Below are positions 45,441 to 53,614 of a stretch of DNA of 64,000 bases, piece after piece. A program made the translations under genes and the position numbers. Source of the DNA: Porphyromonas pasteri (lineage in GTDB: Bacteria; Bacteroidota; Bacteroidia; Bacteroidales; Porphyromonadaceae). The notes below the pieces were generated by a model. It was not told the origin of the DNA and ran no database searches. It saw nothing but the letters and a program-made list of their open reading frames with translations. Positions within the stretch are counted from its first letter, which is position 1. The number at the start of each line of letters is the position of its first letter. The DNA lies in the NCBI RefSeq assembly GCF_014647755.1, contig NZ_BMPU01000001.1:744001-808000 (forward strand), read 5' to 3'.

Positions 45441-46292
45441 ATGAAGTCTAAGCAAAGTGGATTCTCACTACCTAAGTTTGTCTATCATCTCGGTCACCTC
45501 AGCCGTGAGCGTATCGATATCACGGCCCTATCACTGGGAGGATCGATAGCCCGTGGCACCGCGAAGATCGTCTTCTGGGTGCTGATTGCTTTCCTTTTCT
45601 TCTTCCTCTTCCTCGCGCTGAATATCGCTCTGGGCTTTGCGCTCGGCACATGGAGTGGCGAATCCACTGCGATAGGCTTCCTCTATCTGGCAGCTGGCTA
45701 TGTCGGGCTCATCTTGCTGACAGTGCTCCTACGCCCCTTGATCGCCAAGATCGTACGTGATATCGTCGCCCGCCGCGCACTCGCTCAGATACAGCGTCTG
45801 AATGTGCGTCTCGACCTCATCCCCACCTTCCGCAAGCAGCGCTACAATAGTCCCTCCCGCGCTATGCACCAGCGTGGCTCGTACCTCGTCCTTGAGCAGG
45901 CTCGCTATCAGACGCTCCTACTACAGGATGAGACTTTCCCCGAGGTCGCACGTGGCTTGACTTATATCCGCGACCACGGCTCTCAGCTGGTCACCTCCTA
46001 TGTCCGAGGTGAGGCGATCAACTATGCTACGACCATCCCCGTCGTCGGCACCATCCTCAACAAACTCGGCTATAAGTCCACTCGCCATCAGCGCTTCATC
46101 GGTACAGGTGGAGCTGACTCTACCCATGGGAAGCTCGGCAAGTACAGCAAGTACATCCCCTATGTACTCTCCATCTGGGAGATCTTCGCCCCCGCTCTCA
46201 TCGGTGTGGCAGCATCTCAAGCACAAGGCTTCTTCGCACGACTCTTCGCCAAGAGAGCCACGAAAGTCACGAAGACCAAGAAGCCTTTCTGA
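45441..46292 (+). CDS. Phage-holin-superfamily-like membrane protein with a C-terminal extension
   Basis: A 283-residue protein. The N-terminal ~110 residues have two strong transmembrane segments (VFWVLIAFLFFFLFLALNIA, about 45-64, and FLYLAAGYVGLILLTVLLRP, about 80-99), resembling the Phage_holin_3_6 (holin-X) family that often sits beside YtxH genes. The C-terminal ~170 residues are basic with VVGTILNKLGYKS near 204-216 and a last hydrophobic stretch (IPYVLSIWEIFAPALIGVAA). That extension I do not recognise. Probably a chromosomal envelope gene; no phage genes are nearby. Confidence 0.65.
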   Translation: MKSKQSGFSLPKFVYHLGHLSRERIDITALSLGGSIARGTAKIVFWVLIAFLFFFLFLALNIALGFALGTWSGESTAIGFLYLAAGYVGLILLTVLLRPLIAKIVRDIVARRALAQIQRLNVRLDLIPTFRKQRYNSPSRAMHQRGSYLVLEQARYQTLLLQDETFPEVARGLTYIRDHGSQLVTSYVRGEAINYATTIPVVGTILNKLGYKSTRHQRFIGTGGADSTHGKLGKYSKYIPYVLSIWEIFAPALIGVAASQAQGFFARLFAKRATKVTKTKKPF

Positions 46293-46349
46293 CGCCGATA
46301 GCCCCTCCTTCATCCGATCCATCCACACACCATCTATTGACTCTACCCA

Positions 46350-47231
46350 ATGAAGAAGTATACTATCGTCGGCATCGGTGAGCTGCTCTTCGATGTCTTC
46401 CCCGACCGCAAGGCCCTTGGTGGCGCACCGACCAACTTTGCCTACCACTGCCAGCAGCTCGGGCACGAAGCTATCTCTGTCAGCGCTATCGGGTGTGATG
46501 CCTTAGGTGAAGAGATCAAGGCCGAGCTCCAGGCACGCCAGCTACCGGCCATTCTACAAGATACAGACTACCCCACCGGCACGGTACAGGTCACCCTCTC
46601 TGCTACGGGAAGCCCCACGTATGAGATCTCCGAGGGCGTCGCATGGGATCATATCGCCTTCACCGACGAGCTCCGAGCTTTGGCACAGCGCACTGATGCC
46701 GTCTGCTTCGGTTCGCTCGCTCAGCGCCACGAGGCATCTCGCACGACGATCCTCAGCTTCCTCAAGGCGATGCCCGAGGGAAGCCTGCGTATCTTCGACA
46801 TCAACCTCCGCCTGCAGTACTATACTCGAGAGACGATCCACACTTCACTGGAGCACGCAGATATCCTGAAGCTCAACGACGAGGAGGTACCCATCGTCGC
46901 ACGCCTCTTGGGGCTCAAGGGTGATATGGAGGCCGTCTGTCGTCAGGTGCTCACCGATTACAGTCTGCGCGCAGTTATCCTAACCCGCGGAGCAGACGGA
47001 TGCTCGATCTATCATGAGAAGGGAAGTGTCTTCCATCCATCGGCCTGCATCGAGGTAGCCGATACGGTAGGTGCTGGCGACTCCTTCACCGCAGGCTTTG
47101 TCTCGGCCCTATTAGCCAGGAGAAGTCATCTGGAGGCTGTCGCACTGGCCACACGTGTCGCCGCCTTCGTCTGCAGCCATCACGGTGCTATGCCCACGCT
47201 ACCGAGCGAGTTTCGCGTAGTCGAAGGATAG
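46350..47231 (+). CDS. PfkB-family sugar kinase (fructokinase-like)
   Basis: A 293-residue carbohydrate kinase. It starts TIVGIGELLFDVFPDRKALGG, with GGAPTNFAYHCQQLG near 27-41 (sugar-binding region), and has the PfkB signature DTVGAGDSFTAGF near 248-260 with the catalytic Asp. The FPD/KALGGAP pattern and FDINLRLQYY resemble fructokinases more than ribokinases, but the substrate is not certain. The gene is 57 bases after the holin-like gene. Confidence 0.87.
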   Translation: MKKYTIVGIGELLFDVFPDRKALGGAPTNFAYHCQQLGHEAISVSAIGCDALGEEIKAELQARQLPAILQDTDYPTGTVQVTLSATGSPTYEISEGVAWDHIAFTDELRALAQRTDAVCFGSLAQRHEASRTTILSFLKAMPEGSLRIFDINLRLQYYTRETIHTSLEHADILKLNDEEVPIVARLLGLKGDMEAVCRQVLTDYSLRAVILTRGADGCSIYHEKGSVFHPSACIEVADTVGAGDSFTAGFVSALLARRSHLEAVALATRVAAFVCSHHGAMPTLPSEFRVVEG

Positions 47232-47241
47232 GTATAAAAGC

Positions 47242-47275
47242 TGACCTGGCCATCTCTCCCGAGATAGCCAGGTCA
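47242..47275 (-). terminator. Terminator of a minus-strand small RNA, shared with the PfkB gene
   Basis: Stem TGACCTGGC...ATCTC with GAGAT...GCCAGGTCA and loop TCCC. On the minus strand it is followed by GCTTTTATACC; the + strand tail is weaker (TTCGATTTATC). Confidence 0.75.
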
Positions 47276-47343
47276 TTCGATTTATCACTTAAACGGTTTA
47301 CTATTTACAAGAGTCAATTGCTTGCTAAAGCCGTATCACTCTC
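47242..47343 (-). ncRNA. Candidate small RNA, about 100 nt, minus strand
   Basis: A minus-strand promoter (47350-47380) and a terminator (47242-47275) define a unit without a meaningful protein frame. The predicted RNA carries AAACCGTTTAAGTG and GCAAGCAATTGACTCTTG segments before the hairpin. Ends are inferred. The layout is the same as for the candidate at 4684-4754, though the sequences differ. Confidence 0.5.
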
Positions 47344-47349
47344 ACAATG

Positions 47350-47380
47350 CAAAGGTAGACCAACCCCAGAGAGGCCACAA
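47350..47380 (-). promoter_or_regulatory. Promoter of the small-RNA candidate (TTG-N20-TACCTTTG)
   Basis: Minus strand TTG at 47380-47378, 20-base spacer, TACCTTTG at 47357-47350. Confidence 0.75.
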
Positions 47381-47428
47381 TACCCATTTGTAATGATTAT
47401 CTGCGCCCCATCTACCTAATTAAGTGGA

Positions 47429-47459
47429 TTGTACTCGGTAGGATAATGCTCTACCTTTG
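47429..47459 (+). promoter_or_regulatory. Promoter of the hemerythrin gene (TTG-N20-TACCTTTG)
   Basis: TTG at 47429-47431, 20-base spacer, TACCTTTG at 47452-47459. Predicted leader about 57 nt. It is divergent from the small-RNA promoter, with 49 bases between the two -33 boxes. Confidence 0.78.
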
Positions 47460-47522
47460 CCCTACATTCATCGGGCGAGCCTCCAAGCACAGCCTCCACA
47501 GTATCCCTCAACGACTTGATCA

Positions 47523-48242
47523 ATGAACTCATACAGACACCTCCAAGGTCACACCTACGTCACGCCCTTCACGGCTCATACCCGCATCAGTGACGTCATC
47601 TTAGGCAGCGCCAGCGCACTGCTCATCATCTCGCGCTTCGGCATCCCCTTGGGCTTTGGTGACCAAAGCATCGGCCAGGTATGCCAAGAGCATGGTGTCG
47701 ATGTCAAGACCTTGCTTCTCCTCCTCAATAGCTCGATCATCGATGGATACGAGCCCACGCCTGAGCTCATCGCCTCGGTACATCTGGATAGCCTGCTGAA
47801 GTACTTGATCAATTCACACTCTTACTTCCTCGACTTCCGCCTACCGCTGATCCGCCAGCGCCTCCTCTCGGCGATGTCGAACTGCCCCCAAGACCTAATG
47901 TATGTCATACGCCGCTTCTTCGATGAGTACGCCGAAGAGGTGCGTAAGCATATGAACTATGAGGACCGAGTCGTCTTCCCCTATGCCCGCAAGCTCATGG
48001 CGGGCGAGCGCGACAGCAACTACAACATCGGTATCTTCATCAAGCGTCACGATCAGATCGAGCTCAAGATCACCGAGCTTAAGAACCTCCTGATCAAGTA
48101 CTACACCGCTCCGACGGGCTACGAGATGACCGCCGTGCTCAACGATATCTTCGCCGTCGAAGTCGACCTCGCGGGTCACAACTATATCGAGGACGCGATC
48201 TTCACGCCCTTCATCGAATATCTGGAGAGCCAGCAGGCCTAA
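47523..48242 (+). CDS. Hemerythrin-domain protein (RIC/YtfE-like)
   Basis: A 239-residue di-iron protein related to repair-of-iron-centres proteins. The N-terminal 75 residues (TRISDVILGSASALLIISRFGI, IGQVCQEHGVDVKTLLLLLN) match the DUF542-like part. The four-helix bundle carries likely iron ligands: His in LINSHSYFLDFR, His and Glu in RKHMNYEDRVVF, His in FIKRHDQIELKI, and His and Glu in GHNYIEDAIFTPF. Suggested role: sensing or protection under oxidative or nitrosative stress in an anaerobe. It has a strong promoter and is followed, after 90 bases, by a LuxR-type regulator. Confidence 0.86.
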   Translation: MNSYRHLQGHTYVTPFTAHTRISDVILGSASALLIISRFGIPLGFGDQSIGQVCQEHGVDVKTLLLLLNSSIIDGYEPTPELIASVHLDSLLKYLINSHSYFLDFRLPLIRQRLLSAMSNCPQDLMYVIRRFFDEYAEEVRKHMNYEDRVVFPYARKLMAGERDSNYNIGIFIKRHDQIELKITELKNLLIKYYTAPTGYEMTAVLNDIFAVEVDLAGHNYIEDAIFTPFIEYLESQQA

Positions 48243-48332
48243 GGTCACACCGCCTACTCTCACTTCCCACAGCGGGCATCACTATAGACCAAGGACCCGC
48301 TCTACTCTACCCCACCCAAGCTGATATATCCC

Positions 48333-48944
48333 ATGGTCACGCCTATCAAGATAGCTGTCGCAGAGCCGTCCTCCATCGTCCGATCGGGGCTGGAGGCTCA
48401 GTTGCGCAAGCTCCTCCACTATAAAGCTCAGATCATCTACCTCCTCGATGACAACCGTCGTGAGTGGCAAGACATCGCCTCGGTCATCTCTGCGGATATC
48501 TTCATCATCAATCCCCTCCTGACGGGTCCCACCCCACGGGCTTGCCTCCCTCATCTCCCTGAGCACACGAAGCTCATCGCACTGTGCTACGGGCTATATG
48601 ATACGGGCATCCTCAAGGAGTTCGACGCTGCGATTCACCTCGCCGACTCCCCTACGCAGATCTCCGACACCATTGACCAACTCCTGCAGAGCGAGCCTTC
48701 AGCAGCGCCCCTCGCCTCGGACTCACAGACCCTCACACCACGCGAACGTGAGATCATCATCTGCGTCGTCAAGGGCATGACGAACAAGGAGATCGCGGGG
48801 CAACTCTATCTCTCGACCCACACCGTCATCACCCACCGACGCAACATCTCGAAGAAGCTCCAGATCCACAGCCCCAGCGGCCTGACGATCTATGCGATCA
48901 TGAATAAGCTCGTCGAGCTGGAGGACATCAAGCAAGACCTCTAA
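48333..48944 (+). CDS. LuxR/NarL-type regulator with an atypical receiver domain
   Basis: A 203-residue DNA-binding protein. The C-terminal HTH is clear: LTPREREIIICVVKGMTNKEIAGQLYLSTHTVITHRRNISKKLQ, about residues 130-173 (given here as the usual LuxR core). The N-terminal ~120 residues follow the receiver fold, but the acidic pair is Ala10-Glu11 and the phosphoacceptor position is Asn60 (ADIFIINPLL), so control by phosphorylation is unlikely. No histidine kinase is nearby. Co-location with the hemerythrin gene suggests a shared redox or NO/O2 response. Confidence 0.84.
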   Translation: MVTPIKIAVAEPSSIVRSGLEAQLRKLLHYKAQIIYLLDDNRREWQDIASVISADIFIINPLLTGPTPRACLPHLPEHTKLIALCYGLYDTGILKEFDAAIHLADSPTQISDTIDQLLQSEPSAAPLASDSQTLTPREREIIICVVKGMTNKEIAGQLYLSTHTVITHRRNISKKLQIHSPSGLTIYAIMNKLVELEDIKQDL

Positions 48945-48986
48945 GCGCCACGCCCCTCCGAGCGTAAGCTCAACCCCATCTCAGCA

Positions 48987-49028
48987 CTCCCCAATAGCGG
49001 TTCCTTCGATAAGGACGCTATTGGGGAG
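48987..49028 (+). terminator. Terminator after the LuxR-type gene
   Basis: Arms CTCCCCAATAGCG and CGCTATTGGGGAG, then CGTTTGTTT. The stem contains CCAATAG but is not part of a phased array. Confidence 0.85.
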
Positions 49029-49156
49029 CGTTTGTTTATAGACACTTCGCCATACGAAATGGCACATCATTTCTCTTGAAGAAAAGCTCCGACTCACCTC
49101 GAAGAAAGCCGCATTTCAGCTCAGGAAAAGTAGCAGAGCAGTAGTAAAAAACCTTC

Positions 49157-49235
49157 GTCTTCGTGCGTAGTCATAAAGACCACGCAGGAGGATCATAAGA
49201 TCTACGCACGTAGATTTAAAGACCAGGCACGTAGA
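49157..49235 (+). repeat. Fragment of the dispersed repeat core, copy E
   Basis: Contains CGTGCGTAGTCATAAAGACC, ACGCACGTAGATTTAAAGACC and CAGGCACGTAGACC, i.e. CACGTAG-type elements about 21 bp apart as in the core of copies A-D, without the flanking palindrome array. A decayed copy, same orientation. Confidence 0.6.
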
Positions 49236-49479
49236 CCGAAGAATAGCCGTAGAGCTTCGGGGAAACATCTCCTTGAGAAGGAAAGAATAGGAGCTACTCG
49301 GACGACTTTTCTTTGGCGCATTGCTGAGCGCAAATAGGGCGGAAGCTTGAGGCATCGCTATGGTGCGGCGGTGGTGTCATAAGGCAGTAAAAGGAAGTCC
49401 CTTCGCACGGAGGCTCAAGGAGGGGGCGTGGCTGATGGCGCGCCTCTCGTAGCATAGCGCTGATCCAGCGGGAATTCCG
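49236..49479. other. Intergenic stretch before dnaN, no gene seen
   Basis: Only short frames without recognisable products. The first promoter-like element is TATATTTG at 49480-49487, 28 bases before dnaN. Confidence 0.5.
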
Positions 49480-49487
49480 TATATTTG
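49480..49487 (+). promoter_or_regulatory. -7 box (TATATTTG) of the dnaN operon
   Basis: TATATTTG with a 28-base gap to the dnaN ATG. The -33 region holds no clear TTG. Confidence 0.55.
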
Positions 49488-49515
49488 TATACTACAAAAA
49501 TTACATTCGCACAGC

Positions 49516-50655
49516 ATGAAATTTACTGTCACCAGCAACGACCTGCTCCTGCAGCTCCAGGCTGTAGCCAAGGTCATCAATCAGAAAAGTGTAGCAGCAG
49601 TCCCCGTACTCGAAAACATCCTCTTCGAGCTTCAGGGCAACATACTTACCCTCACCGCCGCAGACCAGAGCAACCGCCTGACCTGCGCTCTCGAAGTCAA
49701 CAACCTCGGGGAAGATGGCTCCTTCGCCGTACGAAGCAACATCATCCTCGACGCTATCAAGGAGCTCTCCGACCAGCCTATCGAAATCGACGTCGATAGC
49801 GAAGGCGGGAAGGCTACCATCACCTATAGCAACGGGCACTACAGCTTCCTCTCTACCTCTGCGGACATCTATCCTCAGGGCATCGAGCTTGACGAAGCTC
49901 GCACCATCGTCATGCCCGCTCAGAGCCTACTGAAGGGCCTCGAGCGTACCCTCTACGCTGCCAGCGATGACGACACGCGTCCCATCATGACGGGGGTCTA
50001 TCTCGACTTCTTCCCCGAGAAGCTCATCACGGTAGCCTCCGACGGCCGCATCCTCGTGCGCTACACCGACTCCAACATCAAGTGTGGTGAGACGGCCTCC
50101 TTCTGCCTCCCCGCTCGTATCGCACAGCTCCTGACCCGCGGGATCCTCGCGAAGGAAGCAGGCGAGGTCACCATCAGCTTCGACGGGCGCAACGCCAGCT
50201 TCTCTATGCCCAGCGGCTCGCTCACGGCACGCCTCCTCGAAGGGAAGTTCCCCAACTACAACTCCGTCATCCCCACCAGCTCGGTGCACAATATCATCGT
50301 TGACAAGGATCAGCTCTTCTTCGCTTCGAAGCGCGTCTCGCTCTTCTCGAACCGCGCCAGCAGCCTCGTGATCCTCGACTTCGCTGATGACTCGATCCGC
50401 ATCACCGGTCAGGACCTTGACCTCTCGATCGCTGCTGAGGAGACGATCTCTTGCTCTGGCCAGCAGGCTGGTACGCGTCTGCGTATCGGCTTCGACTTCA
50501 GCTACCTGCAGCGCCTCCTGCAGAACGTAGCGAGCGAGCAGATCCAGTTCAGCCTCAACGACCAGACGCGTGCTGGTGTCATCACCCCGCTCACCAGCGA
50601 TGAAGGTATCGACATCACTGCCCTGATCATCCCCATGAAGCTCTTAGGCGAATAG
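49516..50655 (+). CDS. dnaN: DNA polymerase III beta subunit (sliding clamp)
   Basis: Ring-shaped processivity clamp of the replicative polymerase. The 379-residue protein has the three-domain clamp layout: MKFTVTSNDLLLQLQAVAKVI at the start, PVLENILFEL near 30-39, TRPIMTGVYLDF near 155-166, and the family-typical end TPLTSDEGIDITALIIPMKL. dnaA and recF are not beside it, so this is not the classic dnaA-dnaN origin region. It heads a run of five genes with short gaps (30, overlap, 35 and 18 bases). Confidence 0.97.
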   Translation: MKFTVTSNDLLLQLQAVAKVINQKSVAAVPVLENILFELQGNILTLTAADQSNRLTCALEVNNLGEDGSFAVRSNIILDAIKELSDQPIEIDVDSEGGKATITYSNGHYSFLSTSADIYPQGIELDEARTIVMPAQSLLKGLERTLYAASDDDTRPIMTGVYLDFFPEKLITVASDGRILVRYTDSNIKCGETASFCLPARIAQLLTRGILAKEAGEVTISFDGRNASFSMPSGSLTARLLEGKFPNYNSVIPTSSVHNIIVDKDQLFFASKRVSLFSNRASSLVILDFADDSIRITGQDLDLSIAAEETISCSGQQAGTRLRIGFDFSYLQRLLQNVASEQIQFSLNDQTRAGVITPLTSDEGIDITALIIPMKLLGE

Positions 50656-50685
50656 TAGCCGAGGAGCACTACACCTATTGCATAC

Positions 50686-51456
50686 ATGAAGCTTAATCTA
50701 AAGCGCCCGATCGTCTTCTTTGACCTGGAGACGACGGGCGTACAGATCACTCGTGACCGCATCGTCGAGATCTCGATCCTCAAGATCAGCCCCGACGGCG
50801 AGCGTGAGACCAAGACCCGACGCATCAATCCCGAGATACCCATCCCCGCAGAGGCCTCTGCCGTGCATGGCATCACGGATGCCGATGTCGCTGACTGCCC
50901 CACCTTCGCGCAGGTAGCGCGCAGCCTCTATGCTTGGCTGGAGGGCTGTGATATCGCGGGCTTCAACTCCAATCGCTTTGACGTACCGATGCTCGTCGAG
51001 GAATTCCTCCGCGCTGGCGTCGCAGTGGACTTCGATGACCGCCACTTCGTCGACGTGCAGACGATCTTCCACAAGATGGAGCGCCGCACTCTCGAGGCTG
51101 CCTACAAGTTCTACTGCGACAAGACGCTGGAGAATGCCCACTCGGCTGAGGCGGACACGCTGGCCACCTTCGAAGTCCTCGAAGCCCAGCTCGACCGCTA
51201 TCCCGAAGACCTCAAGAACGATATCCCCGCGCTGGCAGAATTCTCTACCCACGGGCGTCGTGTGGACTTCGCTGGGAGCCTGGCGTACAACGACAAGGAC
51301 GAGATCGTCATCAACTTCGGTAAGTACAAGGGTGTCCCCGTCACGGAGGTCTTCCGTAAGGACTCTGGGTACTACAACTGGGTCATGGGCGCACAGTTCC
51401 CGCTCGAGACGAAGCGCTGGTTCTCCCGCCTCTACCAAGAGACACGTAAGCTATAA
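50686..51456 (+). CDS. DnaQ-like 3'-5' exonuclease
   Basis: A 256-residue DEDDh exonuclease: VFFDLETTGVQITRDRIVEI (Exo I), AGFNSNRFDVPMLVEEF (Exo II) and AHSAEADTLATFEVL (Exo III) with the catalytic His and Asp. A C-terminal part, VINFGKYKGVPVTEVFRKD...YYNWVMGAQFP, resembles the small DUF3820-like module of ExoX-type proteins. It may be the proofreading subunit or a repair exonuclease. Its TAA overlaps the coaBC ATG by one base. Confidence 0.88.
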   Translation: MKLNLKRPIVFFDLETTGVQITRDRIVEISILKISPDGERETKTRRINPEIPIPAEASAVHGITDADVADCPTFAQVARSLYAWLEGCDIAGFNSNRFDVPMLVEEFLRAGVAVDFDDRHFVDVQTIFHKMERRTLEAAYKFYCDKTLENAHSAEADTLATFEVLEAQLDRYPEDLKNDIPALAEFSTHGRRVDFAGSLAYNDKDEIVINFGKYKGVPVTEVFRKDSGYYNWVMGAQFPLETKRWFSRLYQETRKL

Positions 51457-52664
51457 TGGGCATCCTCAGCGGTAAGCACATCGTCCTCGGCATCTCGGGG
51501 AGTATCGCGGCATACAAGGCCGCCGTCTTGACGCGTCTTCTCGTGCGCAAGGGGGCGGAGGTACAGATCGTCATCACCCCCGCGGGGAAGGAGTTCATCA
51601 CACCCATCACGCTCTCGGCACTGAGCTCACGCCCCGTCATCAGCGAGTTCTTCAGCGGACGTGACGGCACGTGGAATAGCCACGTCGACATCGGTCTGTG
51701 GGCAGATGCTATGGTCATCGCACCCGCTACCGCCGCCACCATCGGGAAGATGGCGCACGGTGTAGCGGACAACATGCTCCTGACAACCTACCTCTCGATG
51801 AAGGCTCCCGTCTTCGTCGCTCCTGCGATGGACCTGGATATGTTCGCCCACCCCTCGACGACGGACAACCTCGATCTACTGAGCCAGCGTGGCAACTTCA
51901 TCATCGAGCCTCAGTCAGGCGAGCTTGCCAGCCACTTGGTCGGCAAGGGTCGCATGGAAGAGCCCGAAGGTATCGTCGCTGCACTCGAAGACTTCTTCTC
52001 CTCCACCCTCGACTATGAGGGGCGTCGCGTAGTCATCACGGCTGGGCCGACACACGAGCCTATCGATCCCGTGCGCTTCATCGGCAATCACTCTACGGGC
52101 CGTATGGGTATCGCTCTGGCGGAGGAGTTCGCACGCCGTGGAGCAGAGGTCGACCTCATCCTCGGCCCTTCGTCGCTCAAGCCCTCCGAAGCTGTCCGCA
52201 CCACCCGTGTGACGACGGCCGAAGAGATGCTGCAGGCTACGGAGGAGGTCATCGAGGAGGCTGACATCGCGATCTTCTCGGCTGCCGTCGCCGACTACCG
52301 CCCACGCTATCACTACACGGAGAAGATCAAGCGTGAGGGGCAGGCGGAGATGGAGCTTGAGCTCGTCCGCAACCCCGATATCGCCGCTACGCTCGGCGCT
52401 CGCAAGCGCCCCGAGCAGTTCTTCGTCGGCTTCGCTCTCGAGAGCAATGCCGGTGTCGAGGAGGCTAAGCGTAAGATGCACGCCAAGCACTTCGATGCTA
52501 TTGTGCTGAATAGCCTACAAGATGCTGGTGCTGGCTTCGCCCATGAGACGAATAAGGTCACGATCTTCGACCGTGAGGGCTCTATCGAAGCCTACGAGCT
52601 GAAGAGCAAGGATGCTGTAGCCCACGACATTGCGAGCTTCATCATCAAGCGCCTCGGCGAATAG
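51456..52664 (+). CDS. coaBC: Bifunctional phosphopantothenoylcysteine decarboxylase/synthetase
   Basis: Carries out two steps of coenzyme A synthesis. The N-terminal FMN domain (CoaC, about 1-180) starts GKHIVLGISGSIAAYKAA and has the SHVDIGLWADAMVIAPATAAT region with the catalytic His and APAMDLDMF. The C-terminal CoaB domain (about 185-402) has ITAGPTHEPIDPVRFIGNHS. The 402-residue length is standard. The start overlaps the upstream stop, so translation is probably coupled. Confidence 0.96.
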   Translation: MGILSGKHIVLGISGSIAAYKAAVLTRLLVRKGAEVQIVITPAGKEFITPITLSALSSRPVISEFFSGRDGTWNSHVDIGLWADAMVIAPATAATIGKMAHGVADNMLLTTYLSMKAPVFVAPAMDLDMFAHPSTTDNLDLLSQRGNFIIEPQSGELASHLVGKGRMEEPEGIVAALEDFFSSTLDYEGRRVVITAGPTHEPIDPVRFIGNHSTGRMGIALAEEFARRGAEVDLILGPSSLKPSEAVRTTRVTTAEEMLQATEEVIEEADIAIFSAAVADYRPRYHYTEKIKREGQAEMELELVRNPDIAATLGARKRPEQFFVGFALESNAGVEEAKRKMHAKHFDAIVLNSLQDAGAGFAHETNKVTIFDREGSIEAYELKSKDAVAHDIASFIIKRLGE

Positions 52665-52699
52665 CTCTCCCCTTCATCCGCCCCATAAAGTCAAGCCTG

Positions 52700-53596
52700 A
52701 TGCGTCTACTCCACCTCGTCCTACTCGTCCTCACGCTGGGGCTTCTGCCACTACGAGCGCAGGAGCTGCGGGCGACGGTAGAGCTACGGACAGAGGCGCT
52801 GGGTAGCGAAGGGCAGATACACTACGAGGGCCTGCGTCGCCAGCTCACCGACCTCCTCGGTCGCACGCGCTGGACGGACCTTACCTACAAGGAGGGTGAG
52901 CGGATCGATGTCTCCTTCATCTTCACCCTGCACGAGCGCAGCGAAGCAGGTGAGTACAAAGGCGAGCTGGTCATCTCCGCCCGTCGCCCCGTCTACGGCA
53001 CGGACTATATGAGCCCGACACTCCTCCTGCGCGATCCCAGCATCACCTTCACCTACCTACCAGGCGACCCACTCACCTATCAGGAGACGGAGCCCGAGCA
53101 TCCGCTGGTGGCGCTCTGCTCCTTCTACGCGCTGTACGTCATCGCGAGCGATCTTGATAGCTTCTCTCCCCTCGGAGGTAGTCGCCTCCAGCCTCGCCTG
53201 AGCGCCCTCGTAGCCTCAGCTATGAGTCACCCCGGCTGGAAGGGCTGGAGCAGTACCGAGCGTGGTCTGTCACGTGCACGACGCTTGGAGTACCTGACCT
53301 CGCAGGAAGATGAGCGCTACCGCCAGTGCTGGTACCGCTACCACCGCGAGGGCTTAGACCGCCTCTCCTCCAGCCCTGAGGAGGCCCGTGAGGTCCTTCT
53401 CGAGGTCACCAAGGAGCTCGTAGAGCTTCGCAAGATCCGCTCCCGCTCGGTCGCACTCTCCGACCTCGAGCAGACCAAGCTCCCCGAGCTTATTCAGCTC
53501 TTCCGCTCCGCCCCCCAGAGCGAGCGTCTTCTTCTCTCTGAGCGCCTTCGCCAGCTCTTCCCCACTGCGGGAGACCAGCTGCAGGCACTCCGCTAA
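52700..53596 (+). CDS. DUF4835 secreted protein
   Basis: A 298-residue protein with a signal peptide (MRLLHLVLLVLTLGLLPLRA-Q) and no lipobox Cys. Family features include the conserved DVSFIFTL strand, RRPVYGTDYMSPTLLLRD near 96-113 and LVALCSFYALYVIASDLDSFSPLGG near 134-158. DUF4835 occurs between coaBC and recN across Bacteroidota and has been linked only by position to the envelope. Gaps of 35 and 18 bases fit co-transcription. Confidence 0.87.
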   Translation: MRLLHLVLLVLTLGLLPLRAQELRATVELRTEALGSEGQIHYEGLRRQLTDLLGRTRWTDLTYKEGERIDVSFIFTLHERSEAGEYKGELVISARRPVYGTDYMSPTLLLRDPSITFTYLPGDPLTYQETEPEHPLVALCSFYALYVIASDLDSFSPLGGSRLQPRLSALVASAMSHPGWKGWSSTERGLSRARRLEYLTSQEDERYRQCWYRYHREGLDRLSSSPEEAREVLLEVTKELVELRKIRSRSVALSDLEQTKLPELIQLFRSAPQSERLLLSERLRQLFPTAGDQLQALR

Positions 53597-53614
53597 TCCC
53601 CGCTTCTCTCAGTT

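Noticed and set aside
49236-49515. Replication origin next to dnaN
   Set aside because: No DnaA-box cluster, AT-rich unwinding region or dnaA gene is visible; dnaN here sits with coaBC and recN.
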